The notes under the pieces were generated by a model. It was not told the DNA's origin and made no database searches. It was given only the letters and a program-made list of their open reading frames with translations. Source: Candidatus Acidiferrales bacterium (GTDB lineage: Bacteria; Bacteroidota; Ignavibacteria; Kryptoniales; JAKASW01). Taken from it: a stretch of 64,000 nucleotides of DNA. How positions within the stretch are numbered: the stretch's first letter is position 1; each line of letters opens with the position of its first letter. Both the position numbers and the translations under genes were made by a program. The DNA is taken from positions 186,001-250,000 of the forward strand of contig DATJAY010000003.1 in assembly GCA_035515795.1 (NCBI GenBank). Direction: 5' to 3'. Of the stretch, positions 15,693-25,361 are shown piece after piece.

Positions 15693-17669
15693 CTATGTTT
15701 CTTCCGGTATCCCATCCTTCGCAAGATTATAAATCGCCGTCAGGTTGTAGGGTTTCATTATCGTACTTACTTCCAGACCGGATAAAACACTGTCCGAAGC
15801 AGGAGTAAGATATCCTGTGGCAAGAACACACCTTACTCCGGGCCGGGCTTCTTTGATCCTTGCGATCAACTTGTCCCCGGGAACCTTAGGAAGGCCGAGA
15901 TCTGAAATTACAACCGAAATTTCCGGATGACTCTCGAATATCCTTAACCCTTCTTCTCCATCGCCTGCGCGGAGGACGTTAAATCCTTTGTCCGATAGAT
16001 ATTGGTACAACAGTTCGAGAAGATCGGCTTCATCCTCGACAACGAGAATCGTCCTGATATTTCCTGTGTCGCTGGTTCGTTCGGCTTCGTCCCGTGTAGC
16101 CGGATTCACGTGATTAGTTTTTTCCTTGCTCATCGGAAGATAAATAAAAAACGTAGTCCCCAATCCCGCATGGCTCCTGACTTCTATGAATCCGCCGTGG
16201 CCGGAAATGATTGTTTGAACAATGGACAATCCAAGTCCTGTTCCTTTTCCTATTTCTTTCGTCGTGAAAAAGGGATCGAAAATCTTGTCTAACTTGTCCT
16301 CTTCGATTCCTCTCCCCGAATCCTGAATCATCAGAAGAACGTACTGGTCAGTGGTCACACTCCCCAGTTTCTTCTCAACTTGCTTCTTGTCTGCGGTGGT
16401 AAGCGAAAACGTCAAGTTGCCGCCCTCCGGCATTGCATCGCGGGAATTGTTTGCGAGATTTATGAGAACCTGCTGGATGTCTCCCGGTGAGCCGTAAATG
16501 AAAGCATCGTGGATCACAAATTCTTCGTGAACGCTGATATTTTCTTCAAAAGTGTGTTTGATGATTGAAACCGTCTCTCCGATGATCTGTCTCGCTGAGA
16601 AAACCTTGAAACCTTCGGGTGAATAGCGGACAAATTGGAGGAGCCGTTTGGACACTTCCGAACCGCGGATCGCGCTCGATAAGGCTCGCTGGCTGTTTTC
16701 CTGCACCATGACTGGGTTATCAACTTTTCTCAAGATCATCTCCAGACTTGCGATAATGACTCCAAGGACATTGTTGAAGTCATGGGCAATTCCTCCGGCA
16801 AGTCTCCCCAGGAGTTCGGTGCGCTGAAGCCTCTTTATAGCTTCTTCGTTTTGCTCCCGCATCGTTATATCTCTGAATACTGCGAGCCGCCCGATATATT
16901 TCCCGGTGGAGTCGAAAAGCGGAAGCGCGCTTCTTTCAATGATCGAACCGTTCACCATCTCAAGTCTGTACATTTTGACGGCTGCGCGTTCTCTGACGTC
17001 GCGAGCTACATGCTCCATGAAATCTTCAGGAAACTTTGTCCTGTGCGCGGATTGTGTCTCAATGTCTCTTGAAGGCCTGCCGACAATCTGCGCGGAATTG
17101 TGAAAGCCAAATATCCTGCAAAATTCCGAGTTGGCAAATTCGATTTTTCCATCGGGATTCTGAAACAGTATCCCCTCTTCAAGGCTTTGCAAAAGAGTAT
17201 CAAGCCTGATTTTTTCTTCAGCCTGATGAGCGGCCTCCAGTGCAAGGTTCTTCTCTAACTTCTTTCTGTCCTCCAACGATACAAAAGCAACCTGGACGGC
17301 ATCTTCTCCTTCGTAGGCAACCGGTTGCGATAAAACGAGAACATGGATAAAACCTCCACCCCTCTTGAGAAATCTTTCCTCCATAGGATCAGTGGAAACC
17401 CGATCAAGCATGGCCTGCTTTATTCTTTCATTGACGACGGATAGATCGCCCGGGTGGATAATCTCGTATACAGGCATGCCGATCAGCTTATCGGGTGAGT
17501 CATAGCCCAGCATCATGGCCCCCGTGTCGTTCACTCTCACGATCTTGGCATTTTTATATATACCGAGACCGATAGGGGCATTCTTAAATAACTCCTCGTA
17601 GAGCCGCTTTTGCTCGCCAAGCTCGCGAAGAACATTGTCCGATGCTTTTTTTCTTTTGATAGGTTTCAC
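15693..17669 (-). CDS. Hybrid sensor histidine kinase/response regulator
   Basis: 658 aa from GTG. Two PAS domains (about 15-135 and 150-275; the first has FKNAPIGLGIYKNAKIVRVN). The HisKA box is LAGGIAHDFNNVLGVI, the N-box NLANNSRDAMPEGG, and the ATP lid DSGRGIEEDKLDKIFDPFFTTKEIGKGTGLGLS. A C-terminal receiver domain (about 535-655) has VVEDEAD, phospho-acceptor VISDLGLPK and a late IMKPYN. With no membrane segment it is cytosolic, sensing through its PAS domains. The DFNN type of H-box with a C-terminal receiver is common in orphan kinases. The output is unknown; it neighbours the truncated LTD gene. Confidence 0.92.
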   Translation of the reverse strand: MKPIKRKKASDNVLRELGEQKRLYEELFKNAPIGLGIYKNAKIVRVNDTGAMMLGYDSPDKLIGMPVYEIIHPGDLSVVNERIKQAMLDRVSTDPMEERFLKRGGGFIHVLVLSQPVAYEGEDAVQVAFVSLEDRKKLEKNLALEAAHQAEEKIRLDTLLQSLEEGILFQNPDGKIEFANSEFCRIFGFHNSAQIVGRPSRDIETQSAHRTKFPEDFMEHVARDVRERAAVKMYRLEMVNGSIIERSALPLFDSTGKYIGRLAVFRDITMREQNEEAIKRLQRTELLGRLAGGIAHDFNNVLGVIIASLEMILRKVDNPVMVQENSQRALSSAIRGSEVSKRLLQFVRYSPEGFKVFSARQIIGETVSIIKHTFEENISVHEEFVIHDAFIYGSPGDIQQVLINLANNSRDAMPEGGNLTFSLTTADKKQVEKKLGSVTTDQYVLLMIQDSGRGIEEDKLDKIFDPFFTTKEIGKGTGLGLSIVQTIISGHGGFIEVRSHAGLGTTFFIYLPMSKEKTNHVNPATRDEAERTSDTGNIRTILVVEDEADLLELLYQYLSDKGFNVLRAGDGEEGLRIFESHPEISVVISDLGLPKVPGDKLIARIKEARPGVRCVLATGYLTPASDSVLSGLEVSTIMKPYNLTAIYNLAKDGIPEET

Positions 17670-17887
17670 AAACTGCTTGCCGAGTTTGCCTTATACGCCT
17701 GAATGTAATCGAGGACTCATTACAGGGTAATAACAACTGCCTATTTAAGATGCTACGCAGGAAGTTTAATTCCAAATGAAATCATGGAGATTCAAGAATC
17801 TGATGAACGAACCTTGGCAGGGCTTTTTCGATTTCTGAAAATGACAGGCAGCGTCATTGCCGGAAATAAGGGAGAAGACCCGCTGAT

Positions 17888-19153
17888 TCAAAAACTGCTT
17901 ATATCCCGGCCGAAAATTAATGTTTTGATCCAATCGAATAAGACGAGAATTTTGTTTTTTACACTAACAAGCCTTGTCAAGTAGGCGGACCTCCAAAAAA
18001 GAAATGCTCCGAATCCTTTTCCCTTTACGTTCGGCAGATCGGCAAGAGCGCGGTTTCTGCCGATGTAGGCGAGCATTCCGAGATTGTGGTAGTGAAAGCG
18101 TGAGACCGGATTCCCACGCGCCATCCTGTTGAAATTCTTTGCGAGAAATTTTCCTTCCTGCTGTGCGGCCTGTGCAGTCGCGGCGATTATTTCGTCGACA
18201 GGTGTGGCACAATCGCCTGCGGCGTAAATGTTATCGGTGCCCTTTATGTGAAGGAAGTCGTCGGTTAGGAGCCGTGAAGAAGAATTCTTTTCGAAAGGAA
18301 GGGTCTGAAGAAGTTCTGCGGGTCCGATTCCGGTTGACCAAACCAACAAGCCGTAGGGAATTGCTGTGCCATCTTGCAAGAAAATGAAGTCTTCTTTTAC
18401 TTCTTTAACCGGTGAATTCGTCTTTATATTGATGCTCTCTCGCTGGAAGAGGCGCATTGTATATCTGCCGAGTTCGGAGTCGAAGGAGTTGAGAATCTGC
18501 TTTGTCGCCTCAAGGAGGGTGATTTGTACGTCGCGGATGAACGCCGGGTACCATTTAACAAGATCTTCCCGGATGAAATCGTTCAGCTCGGCCGCAAATT
18601 CGACTCCCGTCGGTCCTCCGCCAACCACCACAAAGTGAAGGAGTCGTCTCCGCTCGCTTTCCTGGATACCCGGAGTGCTCGCGCGCTCAAAATTATCTAT
18701 GATAGCAGTTCGTATTTTTCTCGCGTCCGCAAGTTCCTTCAGGAACATCGCATGTTCGTGAACGCCCGGAATTCCGAATGTGTTGTTCACTGCGCCGACT
18801 GCGATCACAAGGTAGTCGTAATTAAGATCGAACCTCTTATGGCCCTGGATTGTTTCACATACGACGACATTATCGGCCCCGGAGATGCTGACGCAGTTTG
18901 CCTGATAATATTCTATGTCGTCTCTCGAAGTCCGTATCGGCTCAATTATGCTTCTGAATTCGATCGTTCCGACAGTCGTGCTCGGCAAAAGCGGGGTGAA
19001 AAGGAAATGGTTTCGAGGGCTGACGATGCTGATTTCATAGAAATCAAGGTCGACGCTTTTGACAATACTGAGCGCGGCAAATCCGCTTCCCAGAATCACT
19101 AATTTGCTTTTTCCGTCTCTCATGGCATGTTGGGCTGTCGACATTGCTGCCAT
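17888..19153 (-). CDS. Type II NADH dehydrogenase-like flavoprotein
   Basis: 421 aa. An FAD-binding GxGxxA (LVILGSGFAALSIVK, about 17-31), then PRNHFLFTPLLPSTTVGT as in NDH-2 enzymes, and a second Rossmann motif VVVGGGPTGVEFAAEL for NAD(P)H. A GDCA-containing NIYAAGDCATP binds the flavin. The C-terminal hydrophobic/aromatic stretch (FLFWRSAYLTRLVS…ILVLFDWIKTLIFG) fits the membrane-surface anchor of NDH-2. The reaction is NADH to quinone electron transfer without proton pumping. It is followed by about 200 bp of unassigned sequence before the hybrid kinase gene. Confidence 0.88.
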   Translation of the reverse strand: MAAMSTAQHAMRDGKSKLVILGSGFAALSIVKSVDLDFYEISIVSPRNHFLFTPLLPSTTVGTIEFRSIIEPIRTSRDDIEYYQANCVSISGADNVVVCETIQGHKRFDLNYDYLVIAVGAVNNTFGIPGVHEHAMFLKELADARKIRTAIIDNFERASTPGIQESERRRLLHFVVVGGGPTGVEFAAELNDFIREDLVKWYPAFIRDVQITLLEATKQILNSFDSELGRYTMRLFQRESINIKTNSPVKEVKEDFIFLQDGTAIPYGLLVWSTGIGPAELLQTLPFEKNSSSRLLTDDFLHIKGTDNIYAAGDCATPVDEIIAATAQAAQQEGKFLAKNFNRMARGNPVSRFHYHNLGMLAYIGRNRALADLPNVKGKGFGAFLFWRSAYLTRLVSVKNKILVLFDWIKTLIFGRDISSF

Positions 19154-19183
19154 GATAATAACAACAAGACAGGGCGAGAAGTT

Positions 19184-19854
19184 TTATCTTATCCTGAGAT
19201 ATTCGTTCGAGCCCCTTTGAAATTCATAACCGACCTTTATCGTGGCTACTTCATATCCGTCGCTGGAAAATTTCTTGATCACTGAATCAAGATGAGGAGA
19301 CTTTTGGACTTCCAGGTTTTGCAGGGGAAAAATCCGGACTTCCTTCGCAACTCTCAGCATTTCGGAGATGGCACCGATATGGAAATCCAGATTCAGTATA
19401 TGACTATACAAAAATAGGAAATGCGAGCTCAGCGCTATGTCGAAATCCTTATCCACGAATGATAATTCCGGTAACTCTTCTCCCACATATTTCTTCGCGA
19501 TTTTTCCCCGTTCATAATCCTCGAGGAAAATCTCGGTGGCGGATTTCCTCATCTTCCTCAAATCCCGGGGTCCTTTATTGTTTCCCAGACGAAATTTTCT
19601 CTGCTCTTTTCCGTCTGGCACATTATGTCTTCGAACGTCGCGTCGAACCTTTGCTTTATATCTTCCTTCGAACACCTGTACGATGGATCCGCTGAAATGA
19701 CTGTGTTGCCGAGCGCATTCATTTCGGCGTTGAAACTCGAAGGACCACCGCCGCAATCGAGGATCCTTTGTTTCTTCTCTGTCAGGCCGAACATACCAAT
19801 GTATTCGCTGGCTCTCCTTCCCAGAGGAATTATTTCATTGAGATTTATCGGCAT
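19184..19854 (-). pseudogene. SAM-dependent methyltransferase, frameshifted
   Basis: Two overlapping minus-strand frames make one protein. The first (from 19854) begins with INLNEIIPLGRRASEY and has the SAM-binding ILDCGGGPSSF…VISADPSY, ending at …WETIKDPGI-stop. The second continues DLRKMRKSATEIFLEDYERG…FDIALSSHFLFLYS to 19184. The frame changes at the CCCC/GGG run near 19560, where one extra base would give …IKDPRDLRKM. Either a real loss of function or an assembly error. The intact product would be about 220 aa, of a family frequent in Bacteroidota. Confidence 0.75.
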
Positions 19855-19871
19855 TCAGCCTGAGCGGGTTA

Positions 19872-20210
19872 TTATTTGATCGCGAGCACGACAAAAGCCA
19901 TCACCGCAAGCGCAACGGCAATATACGCTGTTGGGGAAAGAATTTCTTTCAGGAACAGCAGTCCAAGGATACTCGATAAGATTATCGAGACAGCACCGAA
20001 TAGTGCCATGGTCTTTCCGAGCTGGACCGAAGTGAAAACATAAAGCTGCCCGAACATTGCCAGAGTTCTGATTGTGAAATAAGCTGCGAACCATAAGCTC
20101 AGAAACGCCGCGAGGGTGAAACCATACTTGCCCATATAAGTTCGGGCAAGGAGATCGCCCGTGCTGAAAAGTAACTGCGAGCCGACTAGGATAAGCACCT
20201 GTGAACTCAT
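19872..20210 (-). CDS. Small EamA/DMT-type membrane transporter
   Basis: 112 aa from the ATG at 20210; an upstream TTG in frame (20285) would add 25 hydrophilic residues. Four transmembrane segments. The third and fourth, FGAVSIILSSILGLLFLKEILSPT followed by AYIAVALAVMAFVVLA, match the end of EamA half-transporters with the conserved 'L-x-x-x-E-x-L/I-x-P'. Single EamA repeats of this size work as dimers like SMR/DMT proteins. The substrate is unknown. It lies next to the frameshifted methyltransferase. Confidence 0.65.
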   Translation of the reverse strand: MSSQVLILVGSQLLFSTGDLLARTYMGKYGFTLAAFLSLWFAAYFTIRTLAMFGQLYVFTSVQLGKTMALFGAVSIILSSILGLLFLKEILSPTAYIAVALAVMAFVVLAIK

Positions 20211-20325
20211 GTTCTTAAATGAAGATAATAAATAAGGTGGGTTTGTTACAAAAAACTTTTCAAACTGCGACTCGCTTTTCGGCAAAACGAAATGAATTTC
20301 AGCGAGTCGCAGTTCAGCACTTGCA

Positions 20326-22809
20326 TTATCTAAGAAGTACCATTTTCTTTGTCACCGTCAATTTTCCGGCAATCAATCTATAGAAATACACACCGCTGGG
20401 TATATTCGATCCGTCAAATCGTACGGAATGCCCGCCGGCTACCTGTTTCTCATTTACCAGAGTCGACACCTCTCTTCCGAGTACGTCGTACACTTTCAAC
20501 GTGACCTGGCTGACCCCGGACAACTGATAGGTGATGACCGTGCTCGGGTTGAATGGATTCGGATAATTTTGATTCAGCGCAAACATGTCAGGCGTTCCCG
20601 ACGGATAGGCGATACCGGTGGTCAAGTCAACTTGCCATGCGCCTCTGCCATGTGTTCCGACTCTCAAAGTATGTGTCGAATATTGTATAGCAATATCGTC
20701 GTCGACTGCGTTAGGCAGGCCGCTGCCGAACTTTGACCATGATGCACCGTTGTCAGTCGATCTATATACGCTCCAGTAAGTGCCGGCGTAAATATAACCG
20801 CTTGTGGAATCGACTGCGATCACTTTCGTTGGAACATCGTCGAAGCCGTTGCTGGTAGAAGCAATCCCGGTCCATGTGGCCCCGTAGTTAGTTGTTCTCA
20901 TCACGTGATAAGAGCTGCCGACCAGAACTGCAATATAAGCGACCCCTTTCTGTGTCGGATCTGCTGTGACACGGGCGAAATTCGTCCCGCTGGGAAGGTT
21001 GCCCGAGATATTGTTCCACGAGCTTCCTCCGTTTATTGTGACAAAGAGAAACGCGGTGTCCGCTGCTCCCCGGTATCCGCTTATTCCGGCATAGATTACG
21101 CTTCCTTCAACCGGTGAAATCGACATAGTCGTGAAGAGATCGCTTGAGGATTTTAGATTTGAACTGATGGCAGTCCAATTGCTCCCTCCGTTCGTCGATT
21201 TATATATTTTGCTCGTGCCGCAGTAGAGTAGATTATCGTTTACCGGGTCCATCACATACGGTGTAAGCCAGTAACCCGCCTCACTGATTCCGGCAGTAAT
21301 TACGCTAAAATTATTGCCGCCGTCTGTCGATTTGAAGAGTTGACCGTTCACGTATTCTGTATAAACGATGTTCGAATTCTTAGGATCGATCAACACATAA
21401 CCTCCGTCGCCGCCGTATATTTCGTTCCATGTGGTTGATGGCTGGTTGTCCGATTCGGTACCGTTGTCCTGTGTCCCGCCGACAGTTTTGGTCGAGTTAC
21501 CTTGATCGGCATCGATGTCGTAAAATTGAATCGTCTGCAAATTTGTGTTGCAGTCGGTGAATGTCGAAGCTCCGTTGGAAGTTTTCCAGACTCCGCCGTC
21601 GTTGCCGATATAAAATACGGAGCCGTTCCCGCTTGCGAAGGCAATCGCGTGCTGGTCAACATGGATGTTTGAGCCGTTGTATGTACCGTAGCCGTTCGTA
21701 AGATTTGTCCATGTTTGTCCCCCGTTAGTGGATTTCCAGAAATCGATCCCTCCGATATAAACTGTATCGGGATGTGTCGGGTCAACTCCGATCACATTGT
21801 TATACCATCCCTGGTTTCCGCCGAAACCGTTGTTGGAAGTTGCGGAGGAAAGGACCGTCCATGATGCACCGCCGTTGGTCGATGTGTAAACGCGGTTTGT
21901 ATCCTGTGATGTGCTGCTCGGCTTGTTCCCATTTATGAAGGCATAGAGAACTTGATTGTTGCTCGGTGCCATGGCCAGAGAGATTCTCGATATCTGATTT
22001 GATGGCGGAAGACCGGAAGTGAGCCATGTCCACGATGTGCCGCCGTTTGTGGATTTATATATTCCGTAATGGACGCTGTCTCCCGACCATGTTGACCCAT
22101 AAGATGCGTATATCAAGTTTGGATTTGCCGGGTCAACTGCTATGTCATCCACCGCCCCATCTGTCAGATGCAGTTCGGTCCAAATTTGTCCGCCGTTGGT
22201 TGATTTGTAAACGTCGTAATAGCCTGCGGCGTACACGGTGCCGTTTGATGCAACGATAATTTTGCCCGTGTAGTAAAGTGCACCGCTGCTTGAAAATGTC
22301 ATCACTTGACTCCATGTGCCGCCGCCGTCAGTTGATTTCCAGACTCCCGCTCCGGGATAACCATCGATATTGAAGTTCAGTTCTCCTGTGCCATAGTATA
22401 TGTTTGACGAGTTGGTTGGATCGACGGCTACTGAGCCGGATGACAATCTGAGAAGATTATCGGTCAGCGGAGACCATGTCGAACCGCCGTCCGTAGATTT
22501 CCAGAGTCCTCCACCTGCAGCAGCAGCATAGACGATGTCTGAATTGTTCGGATCGACCGCAAGCGATGTAATTCTTCCGGATACGTCTCCGTAGAAGGCG
22601 AAGTTCATCGGGGTCGGCCCGATCCCGACCCATGTTTGCGATTCGGCTTTGAAGAGCCTTCCTGCGGGTATCACCGGCGCATTTCGAAGCTCCCAGTCAT
22701 AAGGTTTCTCCAGTTTGACGGCATCGCCTTTTTCCGATGACTCATCTGACTGTGCACGGACTGTCAAGCTGATCCCAACCATGATGCCGATTAATAAAAC
22801 TTTCTTCAT
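20326..22809 (-). CDS. T9SS-secreted BNR/sortilin-like repeat protein
   Basis: 827 aa with AGGAGG upstream of the ATG. Signal peptide (KKVLLIGIMVGISLTVRAQS), then about ten Asp-box/VPS10-type blades with the repeated 'S-T-D/N-G-G-x-(S/T/N)-W' motif (WKSTDGGSTWSP, YKSTNGGQIWTE, …), making a beta-propeller. The last 90 residues are a type A T9SS sorting domain: LNQNYPNPFNPSTVI…VYDVLGREVSTLVN…SGVYFYRLIAGK…KKMVLL. The protein is therefore exported to the cell surface or medium through the type IX system. The propeller type occurs in sialidase-like and adhesive proteins; the substrate cannot be predicted. Its start overlaps the stop of the next gene by 4 bp (ATGA). Confidence 0.93.
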   Translation of the reverse strand: MKKVLLIGIMVGISLTVRAQSDESSEKGDAVKLEKPYDWELRNAPVIPAGRLFKAESQTWVGIGPTPMNFAFYGDVSGRITSLAVDPNNSDIVYAAAAGGGLWKSTDGGSTWSPLTDNLLRLSSGSVAVDPTNSSNIYYGTGELNFNIDGYPGAGVWKSTDGGGTWSQVMTFSSSGALYYTGKIIVASNGTVYAAGYYDVYKSTNGGQIWTELHLTDGAVDDIAVDPANPNLIYASYGSTWSGDSVHYGIYKSTNGGTSWTWLTSGLPPSNQISRISLAMAPSNNQVLYAFINGNKPSSTSQDTNRVYTSTNGGASWTVLSSATSNNGFGGNQGWYNNVIGVDPTHPDTVYIGGIDFWKSTNGGQTWTNLTNGYGTYNGSNIHVDQHAIAFASGNGSVFYIGNDGGVWKTSNGASTFTDCNTNLQTIQFYDIDADQGNSTKTVGGTQDNGTESDNQPSTTWNEIYGGDGGYVLIDPKNSNIVYTEYVNGQLFKSTDGGNNFSVITAGISEAGYWLTPYVMDPVNDNLLYCGTSKIYKSTNGGSNWTAISSNLKSSSDLFTTMSISPVEGSVIYAGISGYRGAADTAFLFVTINGGSSWNNISGNLPSGTNFARVTADPTQKGVAYIAVLVGSSYHVMRTTNYGATWTGIASTSNGFDDVPTKVIAVDSTSGYIYAGTYWSVYRSTDNGASWSKFGSGLPNAVDDDIAIQYSTHTLRVGTHGRGAWQVDLTTGIAYPSGTPDMFALNQNYPNPFNPSTVITYQLSGVSQVTLKVYDVLGREVSTLVNEKQVAGGHSVRFDGSNIPSGVYFYRLIAGKLTVTKKMVLLR

Positions 22810-23267
22810 CTGCTTCCTCCTGCTGGTTTTTCTAGTTTCCTTGTTCCTTCAACATTTACAATAAAATTTCTTTTAAATATGATTCCTGAAAATGCCGTTA
22901 GAAAAATAACATGCTGCTTAGATCCTGGACTTAATTGGGTTTCCCAGCTAATCTTGTACCATCTTCCACGTAATTTCATCTCCTTCATTGCGGCTTGGTC
23001 GACCAGGCACATTCCGACTCCGGATGAATCTATTGATGCATACTTTAGTTCGTAAGACGATTTGACGAAGAGCTGAAAAATTTCATTTCCGATATTGGGG
23101 ACAAATATAGGGTTAAGCTTTGTCAGATTTGTTCCGTCATAGTAGAAAACTTGAGGTCCCTTTGGCGCTCCGATAATAACAAGAATCGCAAGAATAAAAT
23201 TCACGTTCCTTAATTTAGGTAAATTTAACCTCGGGAAATAACATCCGCTGTAATTCTTCTCACACAT
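22806..23267 (-). CDS. Hypothetical protein coupled to the T9SS cargo
   Basis: 153 aa, no family recognised. A hydrophobic segment (about residues 23-38, VNFILAILVIIGA) may be a signal anchor. The rest looks beta rich: VFYYDGTNLTKLN, LFVKSSYELKYASID, GRWYKISWETQLSPGSKQHVIF. The stop overlaps the start of the 827-aa secreted protein by 4 bp, so it is translated with it and may share its location. The true start is uncertain because the first 20 residues are charged and lack a ribosome site. Confidence 0.5.
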   Translation of the reverse strand: MCEKNYSGCYFPRLNLPKLRNVNFILAILVIIGAPKGPQVFYYDGTNLTKLNPIFVPNIGNEIFQLFVKSSYELKYASIDSSGVGMCLVDQAAMKEMKLRGRWYKISWETQLSPGSKQHVIFLTAFSGIIFKRNFIVNVEGTRKLEKPAGGSR

Positions 23268-23431
23268 GCAATCACGTTTTTCGATGCAAAATAGAAGGGA
23301 ATCTGGTGCAAGAAATTGGCTTGCATTTTCAAGTGAGTTAGTGTTATTTAACTCTCCCGCGGCATGAGGTCCTCAGCGGATGTGCCTGCAAAAAATCAAA
23401 AATTAGCGAAAAATAGAGCAAATGAAAGGTT

Positions 23432-24427
23432 TTGATGACCAGAATCGAAATTGAAAGAGCGTTGGAAAAGCTCAAGTATTTGGATGTACCGATCTGTGAT
23501 TTGCCGACGAAAATCAATGGAAGTTTTCAAAAGCTTATAAAGCAAGTCGAGGCCGAAGCCGCAAGGAAAAAAATAAAATTCAGGCCGGAATATTATTTTG
23601 GCATCGGCTGGGGGTGCGTGAATAAGAGCGTCTCAATTGAAATCCCGTTCTGGTTTCAGAGTGAAACGCTGACCGAAATCGAAGACGAGATGGCTTATGA
23701 CGGAGTCGAAAACGAAAGCGAAATAAAGATGGGACTCCGTCACGAATTCGGACATGCTTTAAATTATGCGTACAAAATTTATCTCGACCCCGAGTGGAGA
23801 AATATGTTCGGAAATTTTTACAAAAAATATTCGGACTATTACCGTTTCAATCCATGGAGCAAACGCCACGTGAAGCATCTTCCCGATTATTACGCTCAGA
23901 AACATCCCGATGAAGATTGGGCGGAAACGTTTGCCGTATGGCTGACTCCCGGGAGCAACTGGCGGCGGATTTATTCGAAGACCCCCGCACTTCGGAAGCT
24001 TCTCTATGTCGACAGGAAAATTGCCGAGATCAGCGGCAGGGAACCGCTTAACAACAAGATAAAAAGAGATGCTCCGGTCGAGAAAGTAAAGATGACGATC
24101 AGGGAATTTTACGGAGCAGACTATGAGGACATCAGCCCGTCCGAACAGTTGCTTGAAGATGTCGATGCTATGCGGCGGATTTTCCCGAATGGCTTTCGCA
24201 CGAAGAGGAATTTGAAAGATGCATGGAAGCTCATTCATAAATTTTCCCCTCTGATCTCTCATAAACTTTCCGAGGAATTAAATATTCCGCAGCACTCCAC
24301 AAACAGAGTCTTGCGCGTGCTCGAGAGTATCTGCCGGACATATGATCTCATGACGCGTCAGGGAGATGAAGACGAGAAAGTGATCGCAATTTCGATTTAT
24401 CTCTCCAAGAGGTTCAGTCAGGATTAG
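23432..24427 (+). CDS. Putative zinc metallopeptidase (Peptidase_Mx-like zincin)
   Basis: 331 aa. Zinc motif LRHEFGHALNYAY (HExxH, about residues 105-115), with a downstream DYYAQKHPDEDWAETFAVWLTPG that supplies the third ligand (E-D-W-A-E-T). This arrangement is typical of the 'putative zinc-binding metallo-peptidase' family. The N-terminal 100 residues look like a helical/β mix with RPEYYFGIGWGCVN. The C-terminal third (about 220-331) is helical and unassigned. No signal peptide, so probably cytosolic. The upstream intergenic region is AT rich. Confidence 0.75.
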   Translation: MMTRIEIERALEKLKYLDVPICDLPTKINGSFQKLIKQVEAEAARKKIKFRPEYYFGIGWGCVNKSVSIEIPFWFQSETLTEIEDEMAYDGVENESEIKMGLRHEFGHALNYAYKIYLDPEWRNMFGNFYKKYSDYYRFNPWSKRHVKHLPDYYAQKHPDEDWAETFAVWLTPGSNWRRIYSKTPALRKLLYVDRKIAEISGREPLNNKIKRDAPVEKVKMTIREFYGADYEDISPSEQLLEDVDAMRRIFPNGFRTKRNLKDAWKLIHKFSPLISHKLSEELNIPQHSTNRVLRVLESICRTYDLMTRQGDEDEKVIAISIYLSKRFSQD

Positions 24428-24477
24428 GTAGAACTGATCCCGAACTATCATCTTAGTGAAGATTATCGCTGCGTGAA

Positions 24478-24492
24478 AAGGAGGAAGCAATT
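24478..24492 (+). promoter_or_regulatory. Ribosome-binding site that places the yggS start at ATT
   Basis: AAGGAGG at 24478-24484, followed after 5 nt by ATT (24490-24492) in the yggS frame. No in-frame ATG, GTG or TTG lies at a proper distance: the overlapping TTG at 24491 is out of frame and hits TAG after three codons. Confidence 0.55.
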
Positions 24493-25206
24493 GATTCGAT
24501 AGCGGAAAATGCGGCGGAAGTAAAGCGGAGAGTCTTGCGGGCGCTGACAAGGTCGGAAGACGTGTCCCGAGCGGTTAAGCTGGTTGCGGTATCTAAAACC
24601 TTCCCGGTGGAAAAAATCGTGGGCGCCATGGAGGCGGGGATTTTTGGGTTCGGGGAAAACCGCGTGCAGGAAATTGTTTCTAAGTTCGAGCATATTGGAA
24701 GCCAGAGAATTGAATGGCACTTCATAGGTCATCTTCAAACAAACAAAGTAAAGAAACTTCTCGATGTTCCGACGAAATACATCCATTCAGTTGATCGATT
24801 GGAATTAGCCATTGAGTTAGATCGACAGCTGCAGAAACGCGGTGAGTCGAGAGAAGTCCTCGTCGAAGTGAATACATCCGGCGAGACCAGCAAAAGCGGG
24901 GTTTATCCGGAAAAAGCAATCGAACTGATGCGAGGCATTGCGAAATTTGAATCGATAAGAGTTAAAGGTTTGATGACGGTCGGTGCTCCTGTTTCGCAGA
25001 TCGAGTTGAACGAAGATAACAATGTAGTGCGACGGTGTTTCGTGAAACTCCGTGAAATATTTTTGCGCGCTCGAGAAGAAGCGATTAACAGGGTCGATAT
25101 GCTGGAGCTTTCCATGGGAATGTCCGGTGATTTTGAAACTGCGATTGAAGAGGGAGCGACGATCATAAGGATAGGAAGCGCAATATTCGGTGAAAGACAT
25201 CCTTGA
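24490..25206 (+). CDS. yggS: YggS/PLPBP family pyridoxal-phosphate homeostasis protein
   Basis: About 239 aa if read from ATT at 24490; the first canonical in-frame start (TTG 24535) would remove the conserved N-terminal helix. IDSIAENAAEVKRRV aligns with the usual 'M-x-S-I-A-x-N-L-x-x-V-R-x-R-I' start. The PLP-binding LVAVSKTFP (Lys in SKT) is followed by FGENRVQE, WHFIGHLQTNK, HSVDR, EVNTSGETSKSG, GLMTVG, LSMGMSGDFETAIEEGAT and IRIGSAIFG, all family hallmarks. It is a cytosolic PLP carrier and regulator of amino/keto-acid pools with no enzyme activity known. The unusual start may limit expression. Confidence 0.9.
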   Translation: MDSIAENAAEVKRRVLRALTRSEDVSRAVKLVAVSKTFPVEKIVGAMEAGIFGFGENRVQEIVSKFEHIGSQRIEWHFIGHLQTNKVKKLLDVPTKYIHSVDRLELAIELDRQLQKRGESREVLVEVNTSGETSKSGVYPEKAIELMRGIAKFESIRVKGLMTVGAPVSQIELNEDNNVVRRCFVKLREIFLRAREEAINRVDMLELSMGMSGDFETAIEEGATIIRIGSAIFGERHP

Positions 25207-25361
25207 CGCATGGCTCGACGTCTTAGCAGGTACTGACCGTTTGCGGCGAGCCAAACTTATCCTTGTTTCTTTTTAAGTGCATCAATAAATTTCTCGTGCC
25301 CGGAGGTCAAAATATTTTGACACGCGATCGGGCACAAATACTTACCAAATCTGGAGAGAGG

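Noticed and set aside
17784-17984. Small plus-strand ORF between the hybrid kinase and the NADH dehydrogenase
   Set aside because: It overlaps the 3' end of the dehydrogenase gene, has no clear ribosome site and no similarity that I recognise.
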